Assembly: GCA_029964075.1 (NCBI GenBank)
Contig: CM057136.1
Span: 7,750,001 to 7,814,000 of the forward strand
From: Patiria pectinifera
Taxonomy: Eukaryota > Echinodermata > Asteroidea > Valvatida > Asterinidae
Length of the DNA stretch: 64,000 nucleotides
Direction of reading: 5' to 3'
The position numbers and the translations under genes were made by a program. The notes below the pieces were generated by a model that was not told the origin of the DNA, did not search any database, and saw only the letters and a program-made list of their open reading frames with translations. Positions 13,208 through 25,304 of the stretch are shown piece by piece (positions within the stretch are counted from its first letter, which is position 1; every line of letters starts with the position of its first letter).

Positions 13208-13375
13208 AAATCCTTTCAGTCCTCGAGCGTTGGATCTTTTGTTGAAAACGGTTCTCGATAGTACGGTTATGCGCTTAGTCTATGGTAGAGTGTTGTATTA
13301 CAAGGACAAAGGGAAACACAAAGCATTGTCCTCGGGCGTATAGAAATCCACGGCTGTGTGTTAATTGCTTGCTGG
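13208..13375 (+). repeat. Dispersed repeat, inverted partner of 10070-10240
   Basis: Matches 10070-10240 in reverse complement (CAAAGCATTGTCCTCGGGCG, TTAGTCTATGGTAGAG). Family unknown. Confidence 0.6.
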
Positions 13376-13696
13376 ATAGATGGACTAAGTTGTATCTACA
13401 AAATCAAATTACGGCTGGGAGCTTACTAGCGAGCAAATGCGAGCATAGCGTATGCTTCACTGCCCGGGTCGCGCTGTCAGATGCATGCCAAGTACGGTCT
13501 CGGTGAACGCGGTCAGCTACGTGGTCGTGGGGAAGTGCGCGAAACAGTGTATTACCCAACACTCGTTAATGTGATAGTGCACGTACACACTTGTGTACTG
13601 AACACGAGGATGTTGGGTTAAAAAACTTGAGAACGGCAAGTAGCCAAGACGATGCTCGATTCGTAAAACTGTTCTTAGCAAGTGAAGAATGTTGCC

Positions 13697-14336
13697 AAAC
13701 ATTAAAGGAATATTACGGCCTGGAATGCGCCCAATTGGGCTTCAAAACGCGTTTTAAACGAAACGATATTAAATAGAAAGACAAGTAAAGAATGTTTCCA
13801 AACATTAAAGGAATATTACGGCCCGGAATGCGCCCAATTGGGCTACAAAACGGATTTGAAACGAGTTGATATGAAATAGAAAGAACATTTAAAATTAGAA
13901 TATAAACGTCCACACAACCATCCTTTAACAACTGGGCGATTTTGTTTTGTTCTTGCGAGAACCATGCGAGAATGACTTTCGGGGTCATATAATTATTCCA
14001 GAAAAATCTAGCTGTGTAGTTTTAGTTTTGTTCCAGCCGCACAGTTTTTCGCATTCTGCGGACGTTTAAGAAACAACAATTATGTATTGCTGCTGTGTGT
14101 ATTGTACCACACACAACGTGAAGCGTTCATTCAAAAGACGCGGATACTGATACGTATGGGCATGCCACCGAATGCCATCGCGTCCGATGTATAAAACCAC
14201 CGGTTTTTTTTTTTGGGGGGGGGGTCTTTTTTTCGTGAAAGGTAAAACATTAGGTTTGTTTCCTTTGAACCAGTATAAGTAATCAATCCAAAACATAAAA
14301 TTTTCGGGGATTTCAGGCTGAAATGCCCCTTCAATG
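13697..14336 (-). repeat. Dispersed TTAA-type repeat, copy 2, with duplicated end
   Basis: Inverted relative of 7195-7612. The end carrying CATTAAAGGAATATTACGGCC and GCCCAATTGGGC is present twice in tandem (13679-13782 and 13784-13888). A third fragment of the family is at 12955-13070. Confidence 0.65.
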
Positions 14337-14449
14337 GTCTGCAGAGTTGCTGTATACAGATCTGGATAGGTTTATTGATCACCACAATTGACAGGAATGG
14401 GGGGGGACGACATATACCTAGATCAGAATTAATGCGAGCGCGAAGCGCA

Positions 14450-15390
14450 AAGCCCTTACGACGTGGGGTTCTGGGCCCGCTTAAGGGGGCCCGAAAAAAA
14501 ACGGATTCCAGATGCTCTGTGGTGTGATCTGAGGCAATTTTTTTACCACTTTCCTCCATGCTTTAACTAATATTTTCTTGGCAAAAGATAATTATTTGAA
14601 CATCGTTTTCGAGGTTAGAGTCGTTGAATCAGCTACCGGTATTCTGAGCTATAGGCGTGTGGTTAGGAGCCCGCTTAAGGGTCCCGAAAAAAAAAATGAT
14701 TTTAGATGCTCTGTGGTGCGATCTGAGGCACTTTCTGACTACTTTCACCGATATATTTTTTAGCAAAAGATAATAACTGAAACATAATTTTCGAGGTTTT
14801 CTCAGCTAAAGGCATAGAGCTCGGGGCCCGCTGAAGGGCTTCAAAAATATTGGATTCTCAATGCTCTGTGGTGCAATCTGAGGCAATTTATGACCACTTT
14901 AACCAATAACTTTCTGAGCAAAAGATAACAATTAAAAATAATTGTTGAGGTTTTCTCAGCTAAAGGCGTAGGGTTCGGGGCCCGCTTAAGGGCCAAAAAA
15001 TATTGGATTCTAAATGCTCTGTGGAGCAATCTGAGGCAATTTCTGACCACTTTAACCAATAATTTTCTTAGCAAAAGATAACAATTAAAAAAAAATGTTG
15101 AGGTTTTCTCAGCTAAAGGCATAGGGTTAGGGGCCCGCTTAAGGGCCCCGAAAGTTTTTTGGTTCTAAATGCTCTGTGGTGCAATCTGAGGAAATTTCTG
15201 ACCACTTTTATTTTCTAAGCAAACGATACATTGTAGTACATAATATGGCCCTTTCAATGAGACACGAGTTAATAAATCGTGGGGGGAGGACATTTGATAT
15301 TGTGTCCCCCACCCTTGAAAAAGTGGGGGGGGGGGGGGACATGTCCCCCTGTCCCCCTCAGGATTGGCGCTCATGCTTCCTTCCAATCAG
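14450..15390 (+). repeat. Tandem satellite of about 150-190 bp, five units, with G/C-run tail
   Basis: Units start near 14458, 14652, 14819, 14976 and 15127 with GGGGCCCGCTTAAGGG and contain GATGCTCTGTGGTGCAATCT, GAGGCAATTTCTGACCAC and TAGCAAAAGATAA. The spacing shrinks from 194 to 151. The last unit runs into a G-rich/C-rich tail shared with 62826-62960. A small relative lies at 55548-55610 inside the intron-1 transposon. Confidence 0.8.
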
Positions 15391-15781
15391 TCCTCAGAAA
15401 TATGATAAGCAAAGAGGCTAGCACCTGAACATTTTCAGCGATTTCAGGACGGGGTGTCTCTTTAAGGCACTCACTCTTCGGTTCATGACTACCGTCGATC
15501 TTAAAAAATTAATCAAACCTTTTTTGAATTGTTGAAACATATGAAAAAAAACTCCCAGGAACTGACTTCCCATCACTGAAAAAAACGGGGAAGCTTAAGC
15601 TTTACCGATTTTCAATTTATCCTAGGAATCCTTGTCATTACTTTAGCACAGCTCTCCCTCAGGTCTCAGCGTCTTGGGAGCATGCAAAAGAAAGAGAAAA
15701 TTGAGGAGGATCAGGAAACTCCGGAAATACCGTAAACCATTCAATCAGGTTGGGATTCCAAACCCTTCCAATCTACCTAAT

Positions 15782-15871
15782 CGCCCTGCCGGGAATCGAA
15801 CCCGGGGTCATGCGAGGTGATACTAGCGCTGACTGTAAGAATCACTTCGCCATCCTGGCTCGAAAAATATC
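15782..15871 (-). ncRNA. tRNA-like sequence
   Basis: On the minus strand the sequence GCCAGGATGGCGAAGTG is followed by GGTTCGATTCCCGG, a perfect B box with a good T-stem. The acceptor stem does not pair and no T-run follows, so this is a tRNA-derived repeat or pseudogene. Confidence 0.5.
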
Positions 15872-16352
15872 CGGCAATTTCCAGTCGATCTCATTCCGTG
15901 ATCTGGCCGATCGCAGATCATCGTTTGTCTGGATTCGTGTTTGTTGTAGTTGGCGTTGTTGTTCTGAGGTCTTCTTTCCGTTTGGAGAATATTGTTCACG
16001 ACGTTTCTTCTGAACGGTACGCAGCACTGAATTGAAACTTTTGAAATGCCAAATCTACACCTGACAACTTGAAAGCAATTAACAGACATTTGCTTATAAT
16101 GACTTTGTCTTATTGTTGTTCCATTTCTGTTTGATATAGAAAGAACGATAAATTCTTACTGTGGGGATCTGGGGATTTCCCAGCCAGGTAACCTTTGATC
16201 TTTACCTTTTGATCCACGTGGTGAATTACAAGGATGCACCTCTGTATTAAAATTCCCATAGACACCAGTGCTAAATGCCCATACTTCAATTTTTTTTTAA
16301 AACCCTCACAGATATTTAAGCTGCACAGCAAAATGATGATCAACATGTCATC

Positions 16353-16683
16353 TTTCATTTTTTTTTCAATCTTTGGTGGGTTGACCATTGACTTTTCGAG
16401 AAATTCGCACCCCGAAAAGATGACCCCTGTTTTTCCCAAAGCGGAAAAGTAACCATCTTGAAAAGCGATCCCTCCACAACATGGCAAAATAGCGCTAAAT
16501 TTGAGCCCAATTGCATCCAAAATGCTCAGAATTGGAAGGCCCAAGTCGAGGCCAGAGGTTCATTGCCATATCTCTTCAATTCCCCAATTGTATGGCTCTC
16601 AGAACGCTCTAATATAGAATAGTTTAAGAGTAATACTTTTATTCATGAGCTCGGCGGATGGGTTAAGGCCTATTGTGCACCCA
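16353..16683 (-). repeat. Dispersed repeat, inverted partner of 37868-38203
   Basis: Matches 37868-38203 in reverse complement (CATGGCAAAATAGCGCTAA, GCATCCAAAATGCTCA, CTAATATAGAATA). Unclassified. Confidence 0.7.
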
Positions 16684-16909
16684 CAAAGCATTTTCTCGAC
16701 CATACTCTCTCATTGTATACATTTGTATACATTACATTTGCAAAGTCTTGCGCGTTTATACGGAGACAGTTCGCACGCTTGACTCCTGCAGCTTGGAAGC
16801 AAAGCCTGTTTGCTGCGATGGTTCCTTGTGGAATAACCTAGCTATCCGACATTTGTGATATATCTGAGCCAACTTTAAGACGTCATGGTAAGACTAAACC
16901 AGAAATTAA

Positions 16910-17234
16910 GGCCACATAAAAAAAAAAACACGTTTAGCGTCCTGCCTTTAAATAAAAAGGAAGCGGGAGGCCCTTTTTTCCCCTCCAAAATGGCCGCCCG
17001 ATTGGGTTATTTTTTATGATAACCGCCAGTTCTTTTTAAATGAACGCCATTGGACTCAGGAAATGACATACCAGCTTTATATGGGCCAGATGCAACAGAC
17101 AACGAGGCCAAAATGATGTCACTGCTTAAAATGTATCATTCTTTTTTTCGGATACAAAAATAAATAAAAAAAGGAGGCGGCCTCCAAAAAAGGAGCGGGC
17201 GGGGACGCTAAACATGTTTTTTTTTTATTTGGCC
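16910..17234. mobile_element. GGCC-ended MITE with TTAA flanks
   Basis: The 325-bp element has inverted ends GGCCACATAAAAAAAAAAA...CGTTTAGCGTCC and GGACGCTAAACATG...ATTTGGCC, flanked by TTAA on both sides. Ends look Harbinger-like, but the duplication is 4 bp, so the superfamily is open. Confidence 0.75.
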
Positions 17235-17238
17235 TTAA

Positions 17239-18384
17239 ACAAATGTGTGGCTCGATCATAACTCGCTGGCTAGCAACTGTGAAAATAATTAATTTTGCAT
17301 AGGCCTACTTGTCTTCCCAAGTAACGTCTATTTTGATATGAAGGTCACAACATTCAGCTGTCCACCACTGATCATTTACCGACCAACTGATGAATACAAT
17401 GAAACATGGCCGTTCTCCCACCTCGATGAATGAACGAGAACGTGCAAAGGAGAGCACACCAACACCGCCATTAATATTTCAGGGGAAAAAAAGAGGACTC
17501 ATTCTTCATATTCAAAATACAAAATCTGAAAGTAAAAATAATGTTTCAAATGATTAAAATCCCATTTGTATTTGAATGCTTGTGTGTTATCTGTAATTCT
17601 CACTTAGCTCAATAGCTTCCAATGGCATTTCATGGACAGCTATAAAAATGGGTTCTTTTAGTAAAACGTGGATATCTTCCTATTTATAGCATTGATCGAT
17701 TTCAGTAATTCCTTTATTTCAGATGAGCAGTGCAGAACATGCTCTTTTAAGAGGTACTTTATTGGTGTATCACATTTGATTGCTTTTTTTATAAATAAAA
17801 ATTACTAATTCGGGTCACTTTCTTCTTGACTCGCCCTGTAAGTTAAGCAGAATGTATTTTGCCACTAACTTAAAAGAAAAATTGCACTTGGATCCGAGCC
17901 AACTCAATCTGGCGGCATTCTAAATAGGGCGTCTCGGCCTTTTAAAAGCAAGTCATATATTACGCCTAGTGAAGTGTTAATAACCGAGCATCTTTCGGCG
18001 CGAAAATGCCGCTCTTTGATTGCCATAATAAAAAAAAATAACGCGTGCATTAAAACTGTAGTTTGATAGCACCGCGTTTATATTTTTTTCAATATGAAAC
18101 GGATTACGGGTACATGTGAGATGTACGACGTAAAGGCGAACGCGGAAAGGATTTTCAGTGTATTTATAGTGCACCGTAATTAATTCATGGTAAATTGTTC
18201 GGGTGTTGAGATTATCTCGTAACTCGAAGACACAGCGTGCTGGCAGGAGATTTATCATCGACCACGCGCTGTTGTTTTCTCCTCGCACGCCTCTGCTTTA
18301 AATTTTTTGGTAAAGGGAACTGTTATTTTTTTTTGGCAGGGGGAAGGGGAAGAACAAGTGTAACTTCAAGCTTAGGGGAAGAAT
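17239..18384. other. Non-coding, nothing recognised
   Basis: AT-rich sequence without shared repeats. A minus frame of 103 codons (17977-18288) has no recognisable motif. Confidence 0.45.
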
Positions 18385-18560
18385 GTACCAAGACTGTGGA
18401 GAGTTGAGTGCGTTTTCAAAGTATTTTCTAACAAAATTGGAAATGATTTTCAGTCCCAGATTCATGTCTTTCCAACATTTTTGCAATGACTGCTCTTCAT
18501 TGAGATAATATATGATGACAAAAGTGGCGTCAGGATGCAATGTTCTTTCCAAGCCTAGTA
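18385..18560 (+). repeat. Dispersed 150-bp repeat (relative of 57525-57980)
   Basis: Shares CAGTCCCAGATTCATGTCTT, TTTTTGCAATGACTG and GTGGCGTCAGGATGCA with the intron-1 copies of NME5. Confidence 0.7.
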
Positions 18561-18669
18561 CAGGTGGGAAGTCGTTTCATTCATTTGGTCTGAACAATGG
18601 CCGGATTCAGCTTATTCATTGGCGTTATGGTAATCCTATACGATAGCACTGCCCGACTCTCTTCACTAG

Positions 18670-18830
18670 CCTACAGCCAGTCAAAGTCACCAGTGTCAGT
18701 CAGACTGTCAGTCTGTCTGTCTGTCTCAGCGGCGGCGGAAGGGTTTTCAAACGGGGGTGGCAAGTGCCCCTGTCCCCGGTTCCGCCGCCCCTGGCCTGTC
18801 TGTCAGTCTGTCAGTCTGTCAGTCTGTCTG
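18670..18830 (+). repeat. CTGT/CAGT microsatellite
   Basis: GTCTGTCTGTCTGTCT and CAGTCTGTCAGTCTG runs, divided by a 67-bp insert. Confidence 0.85.
18727..18793. mobile_element. Ultra-short hAT-like insert (67 bp) in the CTGT microsatellite
   Basis: Ends CAGCGGCGGCGGAA and TTCCGCCGCCCCTG are inverted with one mismatch. The flanks GTCTGTCT and GCCTGTCT match at 7 of 8 bases, as an 8-bp hAT duplication would. Confidence 0.6.
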
Positions 18831-21399
18831 TGGGATGGGTACAAAACAAAAAGATTAGCCTGGCCCTCGGGGGCCAGCAAAAATGTCTTCGCAATTATGT
18901 GCCAAAGTACCATCACTCGGAACACGCACTTGGAGAAAAAAATAAGATTATGTTGGCGTCCCAATAGTACTACGTGCGCCGACTTGCATTATGTTCTGCT
19001 GACGTAGGGATTTTTACCCGGTGGTTTTTTCCCTCCTAATATTCATCCCAAACTGCGAGGAAAAAAATGCGAGAAAAAAAGAAAAGCAATTACAACCACG
19101 CTATTTTTTTTATCGTCGTTAAAAAAAAACCTTTGCCATATGAGGGGCCACAATCGTAAAAGAAACTTGAGAAATTGATATGCGGAGACGACCTGCCTTA
19201 CTGTCAGAGCCAGGTTTGAGGCTGCCGACGTTTTGTAGCAATTCACCGGGTGTGTTCGGTAGAGAAACGACTCATCAGCTAAAGCACGCGGATATACTTA
19301 AATATCAGAGCTTCCGGAAACAAAATACACTTGATGATACAGTTAGGCTCCTGAAAAGGTATGTGGCATATGCACTGCTGAACAGATTATCTATATCGTT
19401 AGTTATGTTGGAGAGAAACCGACTTCACGGAGTATTTTTCTCGAAGTGTCCTTGAGAAAGATTCTCTTGTTTTTGGATCGGCAAAGTGCGTTTTTGTTTC
19501 GGAGAATCGTCTTCAAGAACTGGCATTGCCTGAAGCTAAGGATAATTGCATTGATTTTCTGTAGGCTTTAATATCTAAACTGAAGGCTTGTTATTTATTT
19601 ATGTATTTTTTTTGTTTTGCCTTGTCAACCACTTTTGATGTCTTGCCATGCCCTCGGGTTTTCCACTTTGTCGCTGTCGATAGCTTATTGTGAATGCGTG
19701 TGCATGGTTGCGTTAATTGCTTTTGATGAAAAAGCAATTAATACACCCCCCCAAAAAAGAAAAAAATGAAAAATACGCGTCACCTGACATTTTCTGCAGA
19801 CGTGACGTCACACATCGACTATCTATCTATCGGGTCCTACTCAGTCCTGTTCTCGACCAATGTTGAGCGCAGAGCTGTGCCGTGATGTTGTTGTTGGCTA
19901 AATCTTCGGTGGTGCAAGGCTGTGTCAACAGCGGACATCGCAGTAGATGATCCATTGTCTTTGATACTGTTCCACATTAGCATGTCGTTGCACCTGTGGC
20001 GTATCCCCACTTGTTGAATGACTCCTTACACCAGCCAACACTGATGCGAAGACGAAAGTGCCTTCCAAACAGGCAAGTTTTTATTTCTTCTTTGCGCCTG
20101 GAGGTAGACTTTCAGCAGCTGGGATATTCATGTCCGAATGTTGTGTGAGATTAGCGAGCTTTCCATTGCATATGTTGAGGCGTGCCTCTGCTTGACTATA
20201 CGCTGGCGAACTAAGACGTCACTTCCTCCCTATCCAAGCTCACTTGCTGTGGGCCTACGACGGTTCAAGCAAATTCCCTAACGACAGATTCCGCGAACTT
20301 TTTGCCACGCACGCCTGCGTACAGCAATTTGACATCTTTAATATTTCATATATTTTCACAGATTATTACCTGAAAATATAACAGTGCTTTTTACAACAGA
20401 TTGTCATCACACTAAGTACGAACCACTGTGTTTATCTTCGCTTCTCGAGAGAGACGGTATATAGACAATGCAGGCACGTGATCACTACAGGTTGCCAAAA
20501 AAAACTGCAACCCTGAAACATTTGCCTTTGTTAAACACACGTGATTTTGTGAATTTTTATGTTTTGGATATAAGTTTAAAGCTGAGAGTTCGTTCCTTTA
20601 CAATACTGAAGCAAATCATGAGCACAGCACATTGGGTTGCTGAGAAAATGCCACATATGTAACACAACTCCTCTTTGTCAATTCCAATGGCATTACCACA
20701 GTTAAGGGATTTACACTGTACCTATTTGTGCATGAAATGCATGTGGCGCATTGTGTCCTAATCCTTACTAACAACACGGCAAATGATATGACAATTAAAG
20801 AGTACAAATGAATTTGATGGAAATACCTTTTATTTTCCACCTGAGCAGGTATCTTATCCGTTTTAATTCAAGTTTAAATCTGTTCAGCATCATAAATATG
20901 TCAAAATGTTAAAGAAACTGCACAAAGGAAAGACATTAAAATTAATGTTTCAATGTTTGAAGCACCATTGTAATGGACCACACATTAGTTGTGTCTTGTA
21001 AGTGGCATTTGTTTGTGTCGTTATCGTTTTCGTTTTCACCCAAGTACGCGATATGAAAACAAACGTGATCGAATAGGGAGACCTAGGTTTTGAAATCCTG
21101 ATGTGAGGGGTCGTTAGTAAACTTCGTTTTTACCCATCTCCAACTGATTTCTCATCATTTTATCTTGCGGAATGCCAAGATAAACTTCAAACATGAATGT
21201 TTCTTTCGGGTGATTACGTTGGGTGTAGTGTGCAGGGCACGTGAACCGCTCGCCACGATCGAGTCGAGTTGACCTTATAGTGACGTCACGACGTCGGTAG
21301 CGTATAACTAACGAATCTTCCTTTATTCATGAACTTCTGTGTAGGAAACTCCTCTGGAGTGTACTTGCACATTGGTTGAAGTGCACATTGGTTGTAGTG
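18831..21399. other. Non-coding, nothing recognised
   Basis: Frames of up to 91 codons (19180-19455) have no motif. No RNA gene or terminal repeats seen. Confidence 0.45.
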
Positions 21400-21900
21400 T
21401 CTTTGTATTAAGGTATACAAAGACAAATGTGCACGTAAACAAAAAAGAAACTGTTAGGACGGGTGGTTAGCTGAAGGAGAAGACACTCACTCTTGTCTTG
21501 AAGACATCTAGGGATGGAGACTCAATACCTTGCTTGGCCAATGAGTTCCTCAGGCGGAGGGTACCTCAGAAGGAGAAGGAGACCTCGAGTAAAGCTGTGC
21601 GGGTGGGTGAAACAAGAGGCTGTTGCCTCTGATGGATGGGTTGGGTGGCATTTACTTGTTGTCGGGGATGTCGAGGAGTTTGTTGATGATCCAGTACATT
21701 ATTGTTACTTTGGAAATGGCTCTTAGTAGATGTTGTAGAGACTCCCAACCCAGGTTACTCAGCACGGCGTTGACATTGCTGTCTCTTGAGTAGTTGTTCA
21801 TGACGTACCGGGCAGCACTGCTCTGGACCGAATAGATTTTCATCATGTTCTTTGTGTGTGTGTGGAAGAGCCCACGCGCAGCTGACATGCACAGTAGTAA
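21400..21900 (-). pseudogene. 3' remnant of a non-LTR retrotransposon (LINE) ORF2
   Basis: Minus-strand translation gives SVQSSAARYVMNNYSRDSN, LGWESLQHLLR and LLDIP, then in another frame GTLRLRNSLAKQGIESPSL followed by DVFKTRV. These match the conserved tail that follows the reverse transcriptase in CR1/L2/Jockey-type LINEs (VQRRAARFV, LGWPTLQERR, DIP, SFFPSTIRLWNSLP, LDSFK). The reverse transcriptase core is absent and at least one frame change and stops are present; 5'-truncated dead copy. Confidence 0.8.
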
Positions 21901-24786
21901 TGCGCCGCACGAAGATGCTATTTCGAGGGGAAAACAAGACTTCTTCATGGGAGTGTTCACTTGGCCGTCATAGAATTCAATTCAACTTAATTTTATATTC
22001 TTTATTCATTTTCAAAAATGAAATGGAAAATGTACCTGTCTGCTGTAAAAAAAACACACATTATTAAAAAAACATTGAACGATAAAAGTTTGTTCAAGCT
22101 CAAATCAATTAAAATTAAAAAGTGATAAAGAAAAAGAATACCAAACAAAAACCCACCCCCCCAAAAAAAATAAAAACCCATCCAAATCATGTACATGTAC
22201 ATTGTGTAGTTCAAAGTATTCCATTTCCTATTCCCCCATACAAATCAGTTACATGTAGTTCAGAACGTTTGCGACCGAGGATATATATTACTTGTGGCAA
22301 CAGAAATGACTGTTAAAATCAACACAACGTTCAGAAACTCATACATCCGTATCTGCAATGTATTGTGTAATATGCCGTACTTTTGAGTGATTAAGGGCGC
22401 CATTTTCTGCTTTGAAACAGAAATATCGGTTGTTTATTGGAGCAATTTGGTAACTTTACTTCAGTTTAAATATTAAAGATTTTTTTTTGTTATTTGTTTG
22501 TAATGTATAGCAACAAGCAACCTTATTATTGCATTAACCTCGGATTCACGTCCGTCTGTAATCCAAAATGGCGTCGTTAGGACGCCCTCATGCGTTCAAA
22601 TAAGTGCCATGATACATCCTGGTTCTGCAGTGTCATATGGTTATTTACCACAAAATGAGCATTTCCAAAATTTTGAGAACTGTGAAACTTTAACTCTTTT
22701 ATCTTTGCTGTGAATGTGTAAATGAACGGATTTGAAAGTACGTATTTTGCACTTGAAGCTGACCTTTTGGTGTTGGTACATGGCTGGAACGTAAATCTTC
22801 AATGGGTTTCTACTCCTGAGGCATTTAATGTGCATGTGCAGCTGGTGTAAGTGTTTGGTGTAAGTAACGCCTTGAGCAGCATCATGTTGAACTGTTGAAA
22901 AGATACAAATGACACCCGCCTAGAGTTACGGATTTATTCATGCAATTTAAAGGACCTACACCAAACTGTCGTCAATTCCAAGGTTACCTCATTTGCAATT
23001 CAGAGTGTCCCCGCGCCGTGTACTTCAAGTGGAGACTTCTACACTCCGGGGAACTGTTTGCGATGGAGCGCGACACGGCGGATGTGACGCCGGGGCTCCT
23101 GAGGCCATTCTCAGTGGTCATGTCGCCTCCTCTCGCTCCCACTAAACGCGCGATGATACTCTGTCATCCCGATGTATCACTGCCTTTACGTGCACTCATG
23201 TAAATGTTAATCCGATGCTCTTATTGATAAGAAATACATGTGCACTGCCCGCGTACACGGATTTCCCTCGCTATATTTAGCTACTTTAAGCTCTCCAAAT
23301 AGCATTTATACTGTTCTCAATCTTGGCTCTGTGACAGTAAGGATCTCTCATTGGATCAAGAAAACAATCTGTCATTTATAAAACGTTGACCTGGCTCAGA
23401 TGAAACAACCTTGAATTGAAAAAAGGTCAAATTTTACATTTCTCTGATTCAGACTTGACCCTGAGATACGTAAGGATTGATATTGGTATCCTCACGGATT
23501 GGTATCCTCCTTTTTTTAATATCTACTCAGTTTCTGTAAATTCACCAATTCAGTTTCGGTCAATTCACAAATTCTACACTGCTCCTTGATCATGCAGAAT
23601 ACATCGCGTAGCCAGTGAATGGCATAACTAGGATCCGATTCGCATGGGCATACTTACGTTATATAAACGTACCTAGCACCTACTGATTTCACGAGAAATC
23701 CGTACTCAAAGTAAAGATAGGACTGATACCTAATACTCTGTGAAATTCGCAAGTAAACAACAATTAAAGCTAGTTTAAGAATGAACACACGGGCACAGTT
23801 TTTTTTTTCAAAGCAACGAAATCCAGTCACTAGACCCCAAAACAGTTTCTCATAAAGAGCTGAAAGTTCAACAAGTTAGTTGTTATGCACCTTCGTATGG
23901 GCTTTTATTTACGACGCATTACACATACATTTAACACATGCAATCACAAAGAGCAATTTACATCCTATTTTTATGGAACATTTTCACAAAATGTGTGAAA
24001 ATGGTTCACTGCCTGGCAAAAAAGTTAAAATATATATAAAAATTTTCCCGTGCCAACCGTGATTTCAGAGGGCAGTGAAATCGCAGGGCCTGCATACACT
24101 GGATACCTCCCATTTAACCCTGCCATTTTGCACTTCGTGAAACGCAGACAGACAGCATAGGATCTTTCAATACAGGATAATCTTTCCATTGTGTGAACAA
24201 CTTGAAACGAATGTTCAATTCAAGACGTATTGGCTGGAAACCTATCTGTGGTAAGCACATTTTTTTTCTCTGTTAATATATAGCAACTCCTTGGAGGACA
24301 CGACCGAACGAACACTCTTATCTTGTGCAGGTAGCTAGTAGGAACCACGTCAGGTATCGTCAGTCAGTCTCTCTGATCTGATATCGGCTTTCGTCTCAGC
24401 TACAACCCCGGCATTGATTTCAAGTCTGACCATGCGGCTTCCGGTCCGTACCTTTGTGCTAACTCGATTAGCGTAGCGCCACGGACCGGGAAGAAGAAAG
24501 CGATCGGAAGGGACTAGACAGGTTGCAATCGATCCCTGGCATGCCTGGGCTAGCTGAGAATGAGGGAGGGGGCGGAGACTGACATTTATTTGTATCATTA
24601 TCCCTCCCGTTGATAAAAACGGTGGCAGCGGTTCTTTCTCCTGGCCATCGCTAATCCGTTTGATTTGGTGTAGACTTCATGTCACTGTTGTATGCGCATG
24701 AGTTCAGCAACATACAGTTTACCTAGTAGATCATGGTCTAGCATCCTCCCTTGAACTCCTGCTGTCAGGCCTTGTGTTGTGCTAGT
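21901..24786. other. Non-coding; one GC-rich open patch at 22940-23205
   Basis: The 87-codon frame at 22940-23203 lies in a GC-richer patch and could be an unrecognised exon, but no homology or splice pair stands out. The rest is AT-rich. Confidence 0.4.
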
Positions 24787-25304
24787 TACCTTCGCCAAGA
24801 GGTTACGTTTTCACCGGCATTGGTTGTGTGTTGGTCAGTTGGAGGGTTGGTTAGTGTGTTTGTCTGTGAAAGGATAACTCAAAAAGGTCTGGACGGATTT
24901 TAATGAAATTATATTGAGTGGTGGTCTTTGGTACAAGTACGAATCAATTAGATTTTGGAAGTGATCGTGATCTGCGTGTGGATTCATGTAAAATTTTCAC
25001 CAGATCGCTCTGTGCACAGGCTCCTGTGCGTGGCACTTACCCGGTGACCCTGTATGCCTTGTAACCCACCTAATCTAACCACACAGGTCAATGGACTATA
25101 CCATTTTATATGAAGGGGGAGAGGAAAAGTAGACCAACACAGGCATTTTCATGCAAAATGTTTGAGTTTCATGATGTTTTGAATGTGCAATAAAAATTGA
25201 AGTCCAATGGATATGAAAAACTGTATATGGTGTACTAGCAATAATTTTATGGCAGGGAATTGTTCAGCCTTGGCAGAGGTTTGCGCTCACTGAGTGCTTT
25301 CTAG
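24787..25304 (+). mobile_element. Widespread 500-bp dispersed element, copy 2
   Basis: Same element as 9049-9551, roughly 80-85% alike by eye. The left ACCTTCGCCAAGAGG and right TTGGCAGAGGTTTGCGCTC form a short inverted repeat, and CTAG stands next to both outer ends. Confidence 0.75.

Noticed and set aside
22940-23203. Possible NDNF N-terminal exon
   Set aside because: The translation lacks a signal peptide and any resemblance to the NDNF N-terminus.
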